Shown: in pieces, positions 1-6,649 of the stretch
Layout of the letters: every line of letters begins with the position of its first letter
How positions within the stretch are numbered: the stretch's first letter is position 1
Source of the DNA: Conexivisphaera sp046536535
GTDB taxonomy: Archaea; Thermoproteota; Nitrososphaeria; Conexivisphaerales; Conexivisphaeraceae
Length of the DNA stretch: 29,000 nucleotides
Direction: 5' to 3'
Assembly: GCA_046536535.1 (NCBI GenBank)
Contig: JAWDMO010000009.1
Location: forward strand, 1-29,000
Notes under the pieces: model-generated
Databases searched by the model: none
What the model was told of the DNA's origin: nothing
Seen by the model: the letters and a program-made list of their open reading frames with translations, nothing else
Program-made: the position numbers and the translations under genes

Positions 1-1
1 A

Positions 2-1222
2 GCGAGCATCTCAGCGAAGCTCTTCAACGAGGTTAATTATGAGAGGAGGCAGCAGTTCTTCCGCGGGGAGAAAGTGGACTTCGAGGGGACGTGGGACAAA
101 TACTACGAGAAGTACAAGAGCGTGCTTGGTGTTAACGCCCAGGCGGTCATGCAGAAGAACAACGAAGCCTGGAGCTCATTCTTCTCCCTTCTAAAGCTGA
201 AGAAAGAGGGGAAATTGCCGCCCCATACGAAACGCGTTAGCCCGCCGAGGTACTGGAAGGACAGGGAGAGTAAGGAGAGGAAATTCCTTCTGGTTGTCAG
301 GCAGGACAGATACGTTGTGGACGAGCGGAACCGCAGACTAATCTTGAGGGACTTCGACCTCGAAATCGATTTCGCGGGCAGGTTGAGGTGGTACGGTAAA
401 CAGGGTAGGCTGGAGATACACTACGATGAGACCAGGAACACATGGTACGCCTCCATCCCAGTGGAGGTGGGTGTTGAGGAAACTAAAACGGGAAAGAAGA
501 GCGAGTATGTCGTTCACGGCGAGAGGAAAACAATTCAGGTCGAATCGCCCAGGGGGAACAAAGCGGCATCAATTGACCTGGGCATCAACGTCCTGGCGAG
601 TGCAGTGGTGGACGACGGCACCTGGCTGCTCTACAAGGGTATAAGGACCAAGGAGGACTACTTCTACTTCGAGAAGAGGATAGCGCGGGTACAATCCTCG
701 GCGGATGAGGCGAGGAAGCGGGGTGAATATGAAGCATATGAGGAGTCGCTGGAAAGGAGGAGGAAGCTGCACGGGAAATTAACCAGGAGGCTTCTTCACC
801 TGTACAGGAACTTCGCCTCTCACTTACTCAAGACGCTCCACGAACAGGGTGCTTCAACTATCTATCTGGGCTACCCCTTCAACATCGCTCGGGACAAGGG
901 CAACAAGTTCACGGTGAACATGTGGTCTTACCGCAAGTTGATGGGCATCATAGAACTGAAGGCTCAAGAGTACGGCATGAAGGTGTTTGAGGTCGTTGAG
1001 TATAACACGTCCAGATACTGTGCTTATCACGGTGTAGAAGCTGAAAGAAGACCGAGGGGAGTCGTCAGTTGTCCGTTAGGACATAAACTGCACAGCGATT
1101 TAAACGGCGCATTGAACATTTTGAAGAAAGCGATAAACGTAATGGTTTCAACGGTAAAGAGACCGCTCTCTTTCGTCGTAGACCACAACAGAGTAGCACC
1201 CGTAAAGGGGTGTAACCCTTGA
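2..1222 (+). CDS. tnpB: TnpB/OrfB-family RNA-guided nuclease-like protein, 5'-truncated by the window edge
   Basis: The frame is open back to the window edge (residues ASISAKLFNEVNYERR precede the GTG at 74), so the GTG is internal and an estimated few dozen N-terminal residues are missing. The C-terminal half is RuvC-like: the first catalytic Asp is in SIDLGIN (about 565-585), the third is in HSDLNGALNI (about 1096-1125), and a Cys/His zinc-finger region lies between them (CAYH at 1020-1031, CPLGH at 1070-1084). The second position, normally a Glu in hhhED, reads IYLGYP here. A Glu in the following helix (IIELKAQE) could substitute. From memory, similar proteins occur in thermophilic Thermoproteota. 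TnpB proteins act with an RNA from the element's 3' end to cut DNA and keep the transposon in the population. Whether this copy still cuts is uncertain. Confidence 0.85.
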   Translation, partial: ASISAKLFNEVNYERRQQFFRGEKVDFEGTWDKYYEKYKSVLGVNAQAVMQKNNEAWSSFFSLLKLKKEGKLPPHTKRVSPPRYWKDRESKERKFLLVVRQDRYVVDERNRRLILRDFDLEIDFAGRLRWYGKQGRLEIHYDETRNTWYASIPVEVGVEETKTGKKSEYVVHGERKTIQVESPRGNKAASIDLGINVLASAVVDDGTWLLYKGIRTKEDYFYFEKRIARVQSSADEARKRGEYEAYEESLERRRKLHGKLTRRLLHLYRNFASHLLKTLHEQGASTIYLGYPFNIARDKGNKFTVNMWSYRKLMGIIELKAQEYGMKVFEVVEYNTSRYCAYHGVEAERRPRGVVSCPLGHKLHSDLNGALNILKKAINVMVSTVKRPLSFVVDHNRVAPVKGCNP

Positions 1223-1266
1223 GACCTCGGGGAACCCTCGCCCTTCCAGGACGGGGAGGAGGTCAG
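1110..1266 (+). ncRNA. putative omega RNA (reRNA) at the tnpB 3' end
   Basis: TnpB systems make their guide RNA from the last part of the tnpB transcript plus the right end of the element. Here the GC-rich hairpin tail at 1223-1266 directly follows the tnpB stop and ends where host sequence resumes. The natural guide would then be the first bases after about 1266, inside the hydrolase remnant. The 5' limit is arbitrary; only the position and the hairpin are seen. Confidence 0.35.
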
Positions 1267-1687
1267 CGGGGCGCAGGTGCTCATATATCCGGTGCTCAAC
1301 ATGATCGATATGTCGCCCTCCAGGTTCGAGTTCGGCGAGGGCTACATGCTGGAGGAGCGCATGGACAGATGGTTCGTCGGGCAGTACCTCGCTGACCCGC
1401 GCGATGCGACGAACCCGTATGCGTCGCCGCTGCTCGCCGGGGATCTGAGGGGCCTGCCGCCCGCGCTGGTGGTGACGGCCGAGTACGATCCGCTGAGGGA
1501 TCAGGGCGAGATCTACGCGCACAGGCTGAGGGCCGCGGGCGTCCCCGCGACAGCGACCAGGTACCTGGGCATGACGCATGGTTTCCTCAGGTTCTACCCG
1601 AGGCTCAGGGCCGGGCGCGACGCGATCGCGCAGATAGCGGGATACCTCGGCGCTACGCTGAGGGGAAGCGGCCCCGGCGCCCCGTGA
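1265..1687 (+). pseudogene. alpha/beta hydrolase (HSL/esterase type), C-terminal remnant cut by the IS element
   Basis: From SGAQVLIYP onward the translation matches the C-terminal half of hormone-sensitive-lipase-type esterases (alpha/beta hydrolase fold 3). The acid of the triad is in EYDPLRDQG (about 1480-1506) and the catalytic His is in GMTHGF (about 1570-1587). The oxyanion HGGG motif and the nucleophile GDSAGG should lie N-terminal, but that position is occupied by the transposable element. The fragment is in the same frame as tnpB, separated from it by the tnpB stop at 1220-1222. The 5' half is presumably left of the element, outside the window. Expressed alone, this piece lacks the nucleophile and could not be an active esterase. 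The remaining sequence has no other stop, so the insertion may be recent. Confidence 0.8.
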
Positions 1688-1802
1688 GCTGCCCCTCCCG
1701 CGGGGCTCGGTCGCGAATCGTCAGCGGTGGAGGTTCCATCATGGAACCGTTCCACGGCGCCCATGGAGGGGATGGGGCGCGCCGTCCGATACCAACCACT
1801 TC

Positions 1803-1811
1803 ATTTATTAG
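1803..1811 (+). promoter_or_regulatory. TATA-like box for the CBS-domain gene
   Basis: ATTTATTAG lies about 28 bases before the TTG at 1836, the usual archaeal TATA-to-start distance for a leaderless or near-leaderless mRNA. This supports the TTG start. Confidence 0.5.
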
Positions 1812-1835
1812 ACATCGATATAGACGATCCACGGA

Positions 1836-2999
1836 TTGGCCGCACAGGATGCGCTGAGGTCGATAAAGGTAGGGGACGTCATGAGGAAGGAGTTCGAGAG
1901 CATCCGCCTGGACGAGCCGCTCTCGAAGGCAATAGGCAAGCTGGAGGATGGCTGGGATGTCCTCGTGGTCCTCGACGAGCGCGGGGAATACGCGGGGGTG
2001 CTGACCGAGAAGATGATATTGAGGACGCTCGCGGATCCGTCGACCACAAAGGTCAGGTCAGTCTACAGGAGGGCGCCCAGCGTGTCGCCCGACGAAGGCG
2101 TGCTCAGGGCCGCGATGCTCATGGTGGAGAACGATCTGAGGTATCTTCCGGTGATATCGGATGGCGCGATAGCGGGCGTCGTGGGGGACGAGGCGATCCT
2201 CGCGGTGGCCGTGAAGACGCCGTTCGGGAACCTGAAGGTATCCGAGCTGATGATCCCCAATCCGGTATCGGTGGGGGTGGACGATTCCGTCGCCAGGGCG
2301 CTCGCAATAATGAGGAGGGAGGGGATATCCAGGCTCCCGGTGCTCCGCGGCGACAGGGTGGTCGGCGTGCTCTCGCTGAGGGATATCGTGGAGAAGGTCC
2401 TGAGGCCACGCGCGGGAATCGGTGAGGGCGAACGGAGGCCGCCGAGCAGACGCGTCGGCGACCTGATGAGCGGCGACGTGGTATCCGTGTCGCCGGACGA
2501 CGAGGTGAGGAAGGCCGTGGAGCTCATGATGAAGCGCGATGTCGCTTCCGTCATCGTGGCGGAGGGCGGCGCGCTGAGGGGATTGCTCACGCGCTCCGGC
2601 GTGCTGAGGGAACTCGTGCGCATCGAGGCCGAGGCCCCGCGGATGGTGGTGCAATTCTCCGTGAAGGACCCGGAGGAATTTGAGAATATAGAGTTTGATA
2701 GGGAAAAGCTGAACTCCATGATCGATGGGTTCCTCAGGAAGTACGGGAAGTTCCTCGGATCCTCTTACGTGACCGTCTACATAAGGAGGGGGAAGGGAAG
2801 GAAGCGGGGAAGGAGGCTCACGCATTGCAGGATACAGGTGAGCGGTCCGAAGGGGATGTTCACGGGCGTCGGCGAGGGATGGGGCCTCAACCAGGCGGTC
2901 AGATACGCGATGGACGCCGTGTCGAGGCAGATCGAGAGGGCCAAGGAGGGGAAGGAAGCGGACAGGGCGATCGTCGAGGAGATACTCGAGATGCTCTGA
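1836..2999 (+). CDS. four-CBS-domain protein with a C-terminal HPF/RaiA-like domain
   Basis: This is a 387-residue soluble protein starting at TTG. Four CBS repeats are visible: about residues 10-65, 75-125, 135-190 and 205-265. Each has the pattern 'VGDVM...V..DE.V..A...M....V..LPV....V.GV.'. CBS pairs (Bateman modules) sense adenine nucleotides or related ligands. The last 115 residues are different: a predicted alpha-beta fold with a basic stretch (RRGKGRKRGRR, about 317-327) and HCRIQVSGP...GVGEGWGLNQAVRYAMDAVSRQI. This resembles ribosome hibernation-promoting factor/RaiA domains. I infer an energy-sensing ribosome-binding protein; four-CBS archaeal proteins that bind or dimerise ribosomes are known. 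The similarity of the tail to HPF was judged by eye. It is monocistronic, with its own TATA box and a T-run after the stop. Confidence 0.8.
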   Translation: MAAQDALRSIKVGDVMRKEFESIRLDEPLSKAIGKLEDGWDVLVVLDERGEYAGVLTEKMILRTLADPSTTKVRSVYRRAPSVSPDEGVLRAAMLMVENDLRYLPVISDGAIAGVVGDEAILAVAVKTPFGNLKVSELMIPNPVSVGVDDSVARALAIMRREGISRLPVLRGDRVVGVLSLRDIVEKVLRPRAGIGEGERRPPSRRVGDLMSGDVVSVSPDDEVRKAVELMMKRDVASVIVAEGGALRGLLTRSGVLRELVRIEAEAPRMVVQFSVKDPEEFENIEFDREKLNSMIDGFLRKYGKFLGSSYVTVYIRRGKGRKRGRRLTHCRIQVSGPKGMFTGVGEGWGLNQAVRYAMDAVSRQIERAKEGKEADRAIVEEILEML

Positions 3000-3010
3000 C
3001 GACGGGATAC

Positions 3011-3019
3011 GGTATATAT
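3011..3019 (+). promoter_or_regulatory. TATA box for the 3057-7212 operon
   Basis: GGTATATAT is centred about 42 bases before the GTG at 3057, which predicts a start near 3041 and a short leader ending in a purine-rich stretch (CAGGGGGC). It is the only clear promoter-like signal before the five or six following genes, which overlap one another. Confidence 0.55.
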
Positions 3020-3027
3020 GGCAACTC

Positions 3028-3033
3028 TTTTTT
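3028..3033 (+). terminator. T-run terminator after the CBS-domain gene
   Basis: CTCTTTTTTCCC lies about 30 bases after the stop at 2999. Archaeal RNA polymerase terminates at such T-runs without a hairpin. It sits between the TATA box and the predicted start of the next operon, so it could stop read-through into it. Confidence 0.4.
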
Positions 3034-3056
3034 CCCGCGGATGAACAGCAGGGGGC

Positions 3057-3323
3057 GTGAAGATCCTGATGAACCTGAAGGCGATCGAGAACGGACTCGC
3101 GGGAAGGGCGCTGGTGTACCCCGGGAGGATCGAGGGGGAGGTGATGGTGCAGGTGCCGGGCGAGTGGCCGGTCCTGAACTACTACCTCGAGGGAAGCGCC
3201 CTGGGCGATGACGTGGAGCTGCGTGCCGCGTACAGGGAGGACGTCTACGGGACCTACAGCGTATCGATGCACGCCGTCGTGGGATGGCTCAGACAACTGG
3301 GGCTGGAGGTGCGCGTCGTTTGA
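3057..3323 (+). CDS. small uncharacterised protein (88 aa), first gene of the SMC operon
   Basis: I do not recognise this protein. It starts at GTG 3057 (an in-frame ATG at 3069 is an alternative) and encodes 88 residues with an alternating beta/alpha character. There is no signal peptide, membrane segment or metal-binding cluster. It contains LNYYLEGSALGDDVELRAAYRED and ends WLRQLGLEVRVV. Its stop overlaps the TTG start of the kinase gene (TTGA), so the two are translationally coupled. This position, directly behind the operon promoter, makes it a real gene rather than a chance frame. Its role is unknown. Confidence 0.6.
   Translation: MKILMNLKAIENGLAGRALVYPGRIEGEVMVQVPGEWPVLNYYLEGSALGDDVELRAAYREDVYGTYSVSMHAVVGWLRQLGLEVRVV
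3305..3311 (+). promoter_or_regulatory. Shine-Dalgarno site deciding the kinase start
   Basis: GGAGGTG lies 8 bases before the TTG at 3320. It supports that TTG, which overlaps the preceding stop, over more upstream in-frame starts such as 3284 that lie inside the previous gene. Confidence 0.55.
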
Positions 3324-4279
3324 CGGCCGTGGCGGCGGCCGGGGCAACCAACTGGGACACGGTGATACTGTCCAGGGGGTTCCCGAGGCCCGGCGTGGGC
3401 GTCAGGGCCGTCAGCGTCCTGGAGTTCCCGGGCGGAAAGGGGGCGAACGTCGCGACCGCGGTGACGAGGATCCTGGGGAGCGGGCAGGGCGCGACCATCA
3501 GCGCCGTCGGTGAGGACGAGTTCGGCAGGAGGCTGCTCAGGGGGCTCCAGGACGAGGGCGTCGAGGTCAGGGGGGTCTTCGTGATGGAGGAGGAACCCTC
3601 CGGGAGGGCGTTCGTCATCGTCGACGAGGGGACCGGGGAGAACATGATAGTATCGTTCCACGGTGCGCTGCTGAGGCTGGGGAGGGACCACGTGGAGCTG
3701 GCCGAGGTGCGGGACGCCGTCGAGGATTCCAAGGTGCTCGTGGTGATGGATGTGCCGACGGGCTTCATGGAGGGGCTGGTGGAGCTGGCGTCCGAGGAGG
3801 ACAGGACCGTGATTCTGGCCCCCGGCATAAAGTCGTCCGAGAGCCCCGAGCTCGTGAGATCGCTCCTCAGGAGGGTCGATTACGTCGTGCTGAACGAGGG
3901 CGAGCTGATGGATCTGGCGGGGCCCGGCGATCCCGCGGGCGCGGCAAAGGAGCTGTCCAGGGAGGGCCCCAGGGTGGTCGTGACGCTGAGCGGCAGGGGC
4001 GCGCTGCTCGTCGGCCCCGGCGAGCTCGTGGAGGAGCCGGCCGTGGAGCTCTCCAGGATGGGGCTCAAGGCTGTGAACACCGTGGGGTGCGGCGACGCGT
4101 TCATAGGCGTCTTCGCCGCCCTCAAGTCCGCCGGTGCCGGGGACGCCGAGGCCCTGCGGAGGGCGAACCTGGCCGGGGCGTACAAGGCGACGAGGCTCGA
4201 GGTACGCGGGAGCCCGACGCTGGAGCAGCTGCTGAGGTTCGAGGGAACGGCGAAGGAGGCCGGGGCATTCGATGAGTGA
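3320..4279 (+). CDS. PfkB/ribokinase-family sugar kinase
   Basis: This 319-residue protein is of usual family length. The N-terminal substrate motif GGKGAN (residues 38-43) and the C-terminal NTVGCGDAF (253-261), with catalytic Asp259 and the anion hole, are both clear. Canonical members read DTVGAGD; the first Asp is Asn here. The family transfers phosphate from ATP to sugars or nucleosides (ribose, fructose, fructose-6-phosphate, adenosine and others), and the substrate cannot be read from sequence. The GGKGAN motif and length fit ribokinase/fructokinase-like members. It overlaps the preceding gene by 4 bases and the SMC-like gene by 8, so it is co-expressed with chromosome-maintenance genes, an unexpected partner. 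An earlier start at 3284 is possible but would lie inside the previous gene. Confidence 0.85.
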   Translation: MTAVAAAGATNWDTVILSRGFPRPGVGVRAVSVLEFPGGKGANVATAVTRILGSGQGATISAVGEDEFGRRLLRGLQDEGVEVRGVFVMEEEPSGRAFVIVDEGTGENMIVSFHGALLRLGRDHVELAEVRDAVEDSKVLVVMDVPTGFMEGLVELASEEDRTVILAPGIKSSESPELVRSLLRRVDYVVLNEGELMDLAGPGDPAGAAKELSREGPRVVVTLSGRGALLVGPGELVEEPAVELSRMGLKAVNTVGCGDAFIGVFAALKSAGAGDAEALRRANLAGAYKATRLEVRGSPTLEQLLRFEGTAKEAGAFDE

Positions 4280-5957
4280 GGGATTCAGGCCGTTCATCAG
4301 GGAGGTCATACTGGAGGACTTCATGAGCCATGAGTACAGCAGAATCAAGCTGGCTCCGGGGCTCAACATAGTTCTGGGGCCGAACGGCGCCGGGAAGTCG
4401 TCCATACTGCTGGCAATATCGCTCGCGATGGGGCAGAGCCACACTGAGAGATCGCGCAAGCTGAGCGAGCTCGTCAGGTACGGAAGGGAGCAGGCCAGGG
4501 TCACGCTGCTGCTCGACAACGGCGAGAGGGACGGCAGGAGGCCGCTTCCCAGGAGGAGCGACGTCATCAGGCTCTCCAGGGTCGTGAGGTCAACCGGGGA
4601 TTACTGGTTCGAGATAGACTATCGCCGGGCCGACAGGCTGGAGGTGGTCGACATGCTGAGGGAGCTCGGCCTCAACCCGGACAACCTGCTGATAATCATG
4701 CACCAGGGGCTCGTGGACGAGTTCACGGCGCTGACCCCCCAGGACCGGCTGGTGCTCGTGGAGGAGGCCACGGGCATCTCGGGGTATCGCAGGAGGCTGG
4801 AGAGGGCAATGGAGCGCCTCGAGGGCGTGAAGGCCGAGGAGAAGGAGAAGGAGAAGCAGCTGGAGCAGCTGAGGGCAATGGAGGACCAGTGGAGGAGGCT
4901 CTACGAGAAGCTGGAGGAGAGGAGGGGGATCGAGGATCAGCTGAGGGCGGCGAGGGCCGAGCTGGCGTGGGCGCGCGTCTCGAGGCTGGAGGAATCCGTG
5001 GGAAGGCTGGAGGAGAGGAGGAGGGGGCTGGAGGCCGACGCCGAGGGGGCCAGGAGGCTCGCCGCGGCGGTGGGCGAGGAGCTGGCGCGGTTGAGGAGGG
5101 AACTGGAGGCCGCTGTGGGCGCCGGGGATAGGGACAGGATCTTCAAGGTCGTGGACGACATAGCTTACGACAGCGCCGAGAGGGCGCTGGCCGAGTACCG
5201 CGCGAAGCTCGCCGAGGAGGAGGCGAGGAGGATAACCCGGGAGGAGGCGAAGTACGAGGAGGAGCTGAGGGCGGCGAGGGAGGAGGCGAAGGGCGAGAGG
5301 CCCTCCGAGGTGAGGGACCCGGGCGAGGTGGAGGACGAGGTCAGGGTCCTGGAGGCGAAGGCGAAGGCGCTGGGCGACCTGCCCGGGGATGGTGGAGGAA
5401 TTCTACCTCGACGTGAGGTCGAGGCTGGAGGGCGTGGGCGAGCGGTTGAAGGAGCTGGCGCGCAACAAGGCGCTGCTGGTCGAGGAGATAGGGAAGAGGA
5501 TGGACGTCTGGAGGAGGGAGCTCGAGGGCCTGGTGAAGGACGTGAACTCCAGGTTCTCGGATCTCCTGTCCGCCGTGGGGGCCGCGGGATACGTCAAGGT
5601 CACCTATGGTCAGTCGCCGTCGGAGGCCGGGCTGGAGGCATACGTGGGGTTCAAGGGCGCGGAGCCGGTGCTGCTCGATCCGTACAGGCAGAGCGGGGGG
5701 GAGAGGAGCGCCGCCGTGACAGCGTTCCTTCTGGCGCTCCAGGGAAGGACCATATCCCCCTTCAGGGCGGTCGACGAGTTCGACGTCCACATGGATCCAT
5801 CCACGAGGGCGACGTTCTTCAGGGTCCTCCACGGGATGTTCAGGGAGGAGAGGGGCGTCCAGTACCTGGTGATAACCCCGGGTTATCCGAGCTTCGTGGA
5901 CAGCGATGCGCACTACGTGGTGGTGCAGAAGACGGGGGGTGTCTCTGCTGTCGGTGA
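4272..5957 (+). CDS. Smc5/6-like SMC ATPase, N-terminal part (frameshifted)
   Basis: Residues 1-372 (to about 5388) are the N-terminal head and first coil of an SMC-family ATPase. It opens with an ILEDFMSHEYSRIKL start typical of Smc5/6 and Rad50, then Walker A GPNGAGKS (36-43), a Q-loop Gln at about 145, and EEATGISGYRRRLERA entering a coiled coil at about 173-282. A short loop (283-297, GDRDRIFKVVDD) is followed by a returning coil. No hinge domain or hinge glycine motifs are seen. From 5389 the homologous protein continues one frame over, while this frame runs on to a stop at 5957 with Gly/Arg-rich sequence of no SMC character. Removing one G from the GGGG run at 5385-5388 would restore a single protein of about 565 residues. 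Its start overlaps the kinase stop by 8 bases, with GGAGG 12 bases upstream. Confidence 0.8.
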   Translation: MSEGFRPFIREVILEDFMSHEYSRIKLAPGLNIVLGPNGAGKSSILLAISLAMGQSHTERSRKLSELVRYGREQARVTLLLDNGERDGRRPLPRRSDVIRLSRVVRSTGDYWFEIDYRRADRLEVVDMLRELGLNPDNLLIIMHQGLVDEFTALTPQDRLVLVEEATGISGYRRRLERAMERLEGVKAEEKEKEKQLEQLRAMEDQWRRLYEKLEERRGIEDQLRAARAELAWARVSRLEESVGRLEERRRGLEADAEGARRLAAAVGEELARLRRELEAAVGAGDRDRIFKVVDDIAYDSAERALAEYRAKLAEEEARRITREEAKYEEELRAAREEAKGERPSEVRDPGEVEDEVRVLEAKAKALGDLPGDGGGILPRREVEAGGRGRAVEGAGAQQGAAGRGDREEDGRLEEGARGPGEGRELQVLGSPVRRGGRGIRQGHLWSVAVGGRAGGIRGVQGRGAGAARSVQAERGGEERRRDSVPSGAPGKDHIPLQGGRRVRRPHGSIHEGDVLQGPPRDVQGGEGRPVPGDNPGLSELRGQRCALRGGAEDGGCLCCR

Positions 5958-5970
5958 AGCGGCGCGATAG
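5389..5970 (+). CDS. Smc5/6-like SMC ATPase, C-terminal head (in the shifted frame)
   Basis: This frame encodes a coil of about 55 residues and then the C-terminal ATPase lobe. VNSRFSDLLSAVGAAG is like the Smc5 neck. The signature motif is QSGGERS (5689-5709), Walker B is PFRAVDEFDVHMDP (about 5758-5799, with DE at 5773-5778), and VQYLVITPG ends the fold. Ordinary SMC and Rad50 proteins have ITH at that last point. ITP, together with PFR-x-x-DEFDV-x-MD, is characteristic of Smc5 and Smc6. ATP binding needs both lobes, so this part works only joined to, or assembled with, the product of the upstream frame. An ATG at 5389 could allow separate initiation, giving a split SMC, but a plain frameshift is simpler. 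It overlaps the kleisin gene by 17 bases. Confidence 0.8.
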   Translation: MVEEFYLDVRSRLEGVGERLKELARNKALLVEEIGKRMDVWRRELEGLVKDVNSRFSDLLSAVGAAGYVKVTYGQSPSEAGLEAYVGFKGAEPVLLDPYRQSGGERSAAVTAFLLALQGRTISPFRAVDEFDVHMDPSTRATFFRVLHGMFREERGVQYLVITPGYPSFVDSDAHYVVVQKTGGVSAVGEAAR

Positions 5971-6649
5971 GATAGAGAGGCGGGAGCGCTACGCGCTCCT
6001 GATAGAGGAGCTGGAGAAGGAGGGGAAGGACCCGTTCTCGCTGGACCTGGGCCCGATAGTGGACGACCTGCGCGAGGACTACGACTCCGGGGACGTGGAG
6101 CTGCTGCTGGCGGACAGCAGGGCTATCGAGGCCCTCAGCCGGCTCGTGGAGATGCAGGACGAGTGGATAGACGGCAGGCTCCTCGCGGCTATGTCGCCGG
6201 AGGCGCTCAGGAGGAGGGCGGAGGCGGCGGATGCGAAGGAGCTGGCGGCGGCGCTCTACGCTGCCCAGTCGCCGGCGGTCGGGATATCCAACATCGACGG
6301 GGAATTCCTAGTGGAGGCCGCGAAATACTGGGAGGGCCTGAGGCCGGCCAGGCCCATCGAGGCGCCGCAGCCCAGGGAATACACAGGGGCGGCGGCGCTG
6401 GAGCCGGACGCGTTCGAGGGGGATCTGGAGGCCTTCAGGAGGAGGGTCGCGGAGGCGCTGAAGGGCGGGGAGGTGGAGCTGTGGAGCTTCGTGAGCGGCG
6501 ATCGGAATTCCCGGGTGAGGGAGCTCTACCTTCTGGCGCACATGGTCACGCACGGCGAGGTGGGGCTCCGCTATGATCCCGAGCGCGACTCGTACTTTAT
6601 AACCGGGGCACGGGGCGGCGATGTCAGGTCGGTGGTGATCGAAACTTGA
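5954..6649 (+). CDS. kleisin subunit, Nse4/ScpA-like
   Basis: This is a protein of about 231 residues from GTG 5954 (GTG 5939 is an alternative), starting inside the SMC gene. It has a helical N-terminal region (RERYALLIEELEKE..., then VDDLREDY...RAIEALSRLVEMQDEWID, about 10-75), a variable middle with a Pro-rich linker (RPARPIEAPQPRE, about 130-142), and a C-terminal winged-helix-like end (REVELYLL-type pattern VRELYLLAHMVTHGEVGLRYD). This N-helix / linker / C-winged-helix layout is that of kleisins, which bridge the two heads of an SMC dimer. The N-terminal RxxYxxL and the C-terminal 'LYLLAHMVxxGEVGL' look closer to Nse4 than to ScpA. The identification is by eye, from weak similarity, but operon position strongly supports it: it lies between the SMC gene and a KITE gene. 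It overlaps the next gene by 4 bases. Confidence 0.65.
   Translation: MKRRDRIERRERYALLIEELEKEGKDPFSLDLGPIVDDLREDYDSGDVELLLADSRAIEALSRLVEMQDEWIDGRLLAAMSPEALRRRAEAADAKELAAALYAAQSPAVGISNIDGEFLVEAAKYWEGLRPARPIEAPQPREYTGAAALEPDAFEGDLEAFRRRVAEALKGGEVELWSFVSGDRNSRVRELYLLAHMVTHGEVGLRYDPERDSYFITGARGGDVRSVVIET
6631..6640 (+). promoter_or_regulatory. strong Shine-Dalgarno site for the KITE gene
   Basis: GGTGGTGATC, nearly a perfect complement of the 16S 3' end, lies 5 bases before the TTG at 6646. It confirms that unusual start, which overlaps the kleisin stop (TTGA). Confidence 0.65.

Larger units (their letters stand above)
1..1266 (+). mobile_element. IS200/IS605-type element (3' part), tnpB plus right end
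   Basis: The left part of this element lies outside the window. The tnpB reading frame is followed by a short GC-rich tail (about 1223-1266) with an imperfect hairpin (CCTCGCCC at 1236-1243 facing CGGGGAGG at 1252-1259) that ends in GGAGGAGGTCAG. Immediately after this tail, a coding sequence of a different family (an alpha/beta hydrolase) resumes, so I place the right end at about 1264-1266. The DNA is visibly less GC-rich than the flanking chromosome, which suggests transfer. No tnpA is visible; it could be upstream or absent (a stand-alone tnpB element). Confidence 0.75.

Noticed and set aside
1148..1579. Open frame of 143 codons on the minus strand over the tnpB end and hydrolase remnant
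   Set aside because: It is antisense to two recognisable protein sequences, crosses the IS boundary, and is Arg-rich without any family pattern; a shadow of high-GC coding DNA.
5390..5957. The tail of the first SMC frame as a real C-terminal extension
   Set aside because: It is Gly/Arg-rich, low-complexity sequence, while the +1 frame over the same bases encodes an intact Smc5/6-type ATPase lobe with QSGGERS and DEFD.
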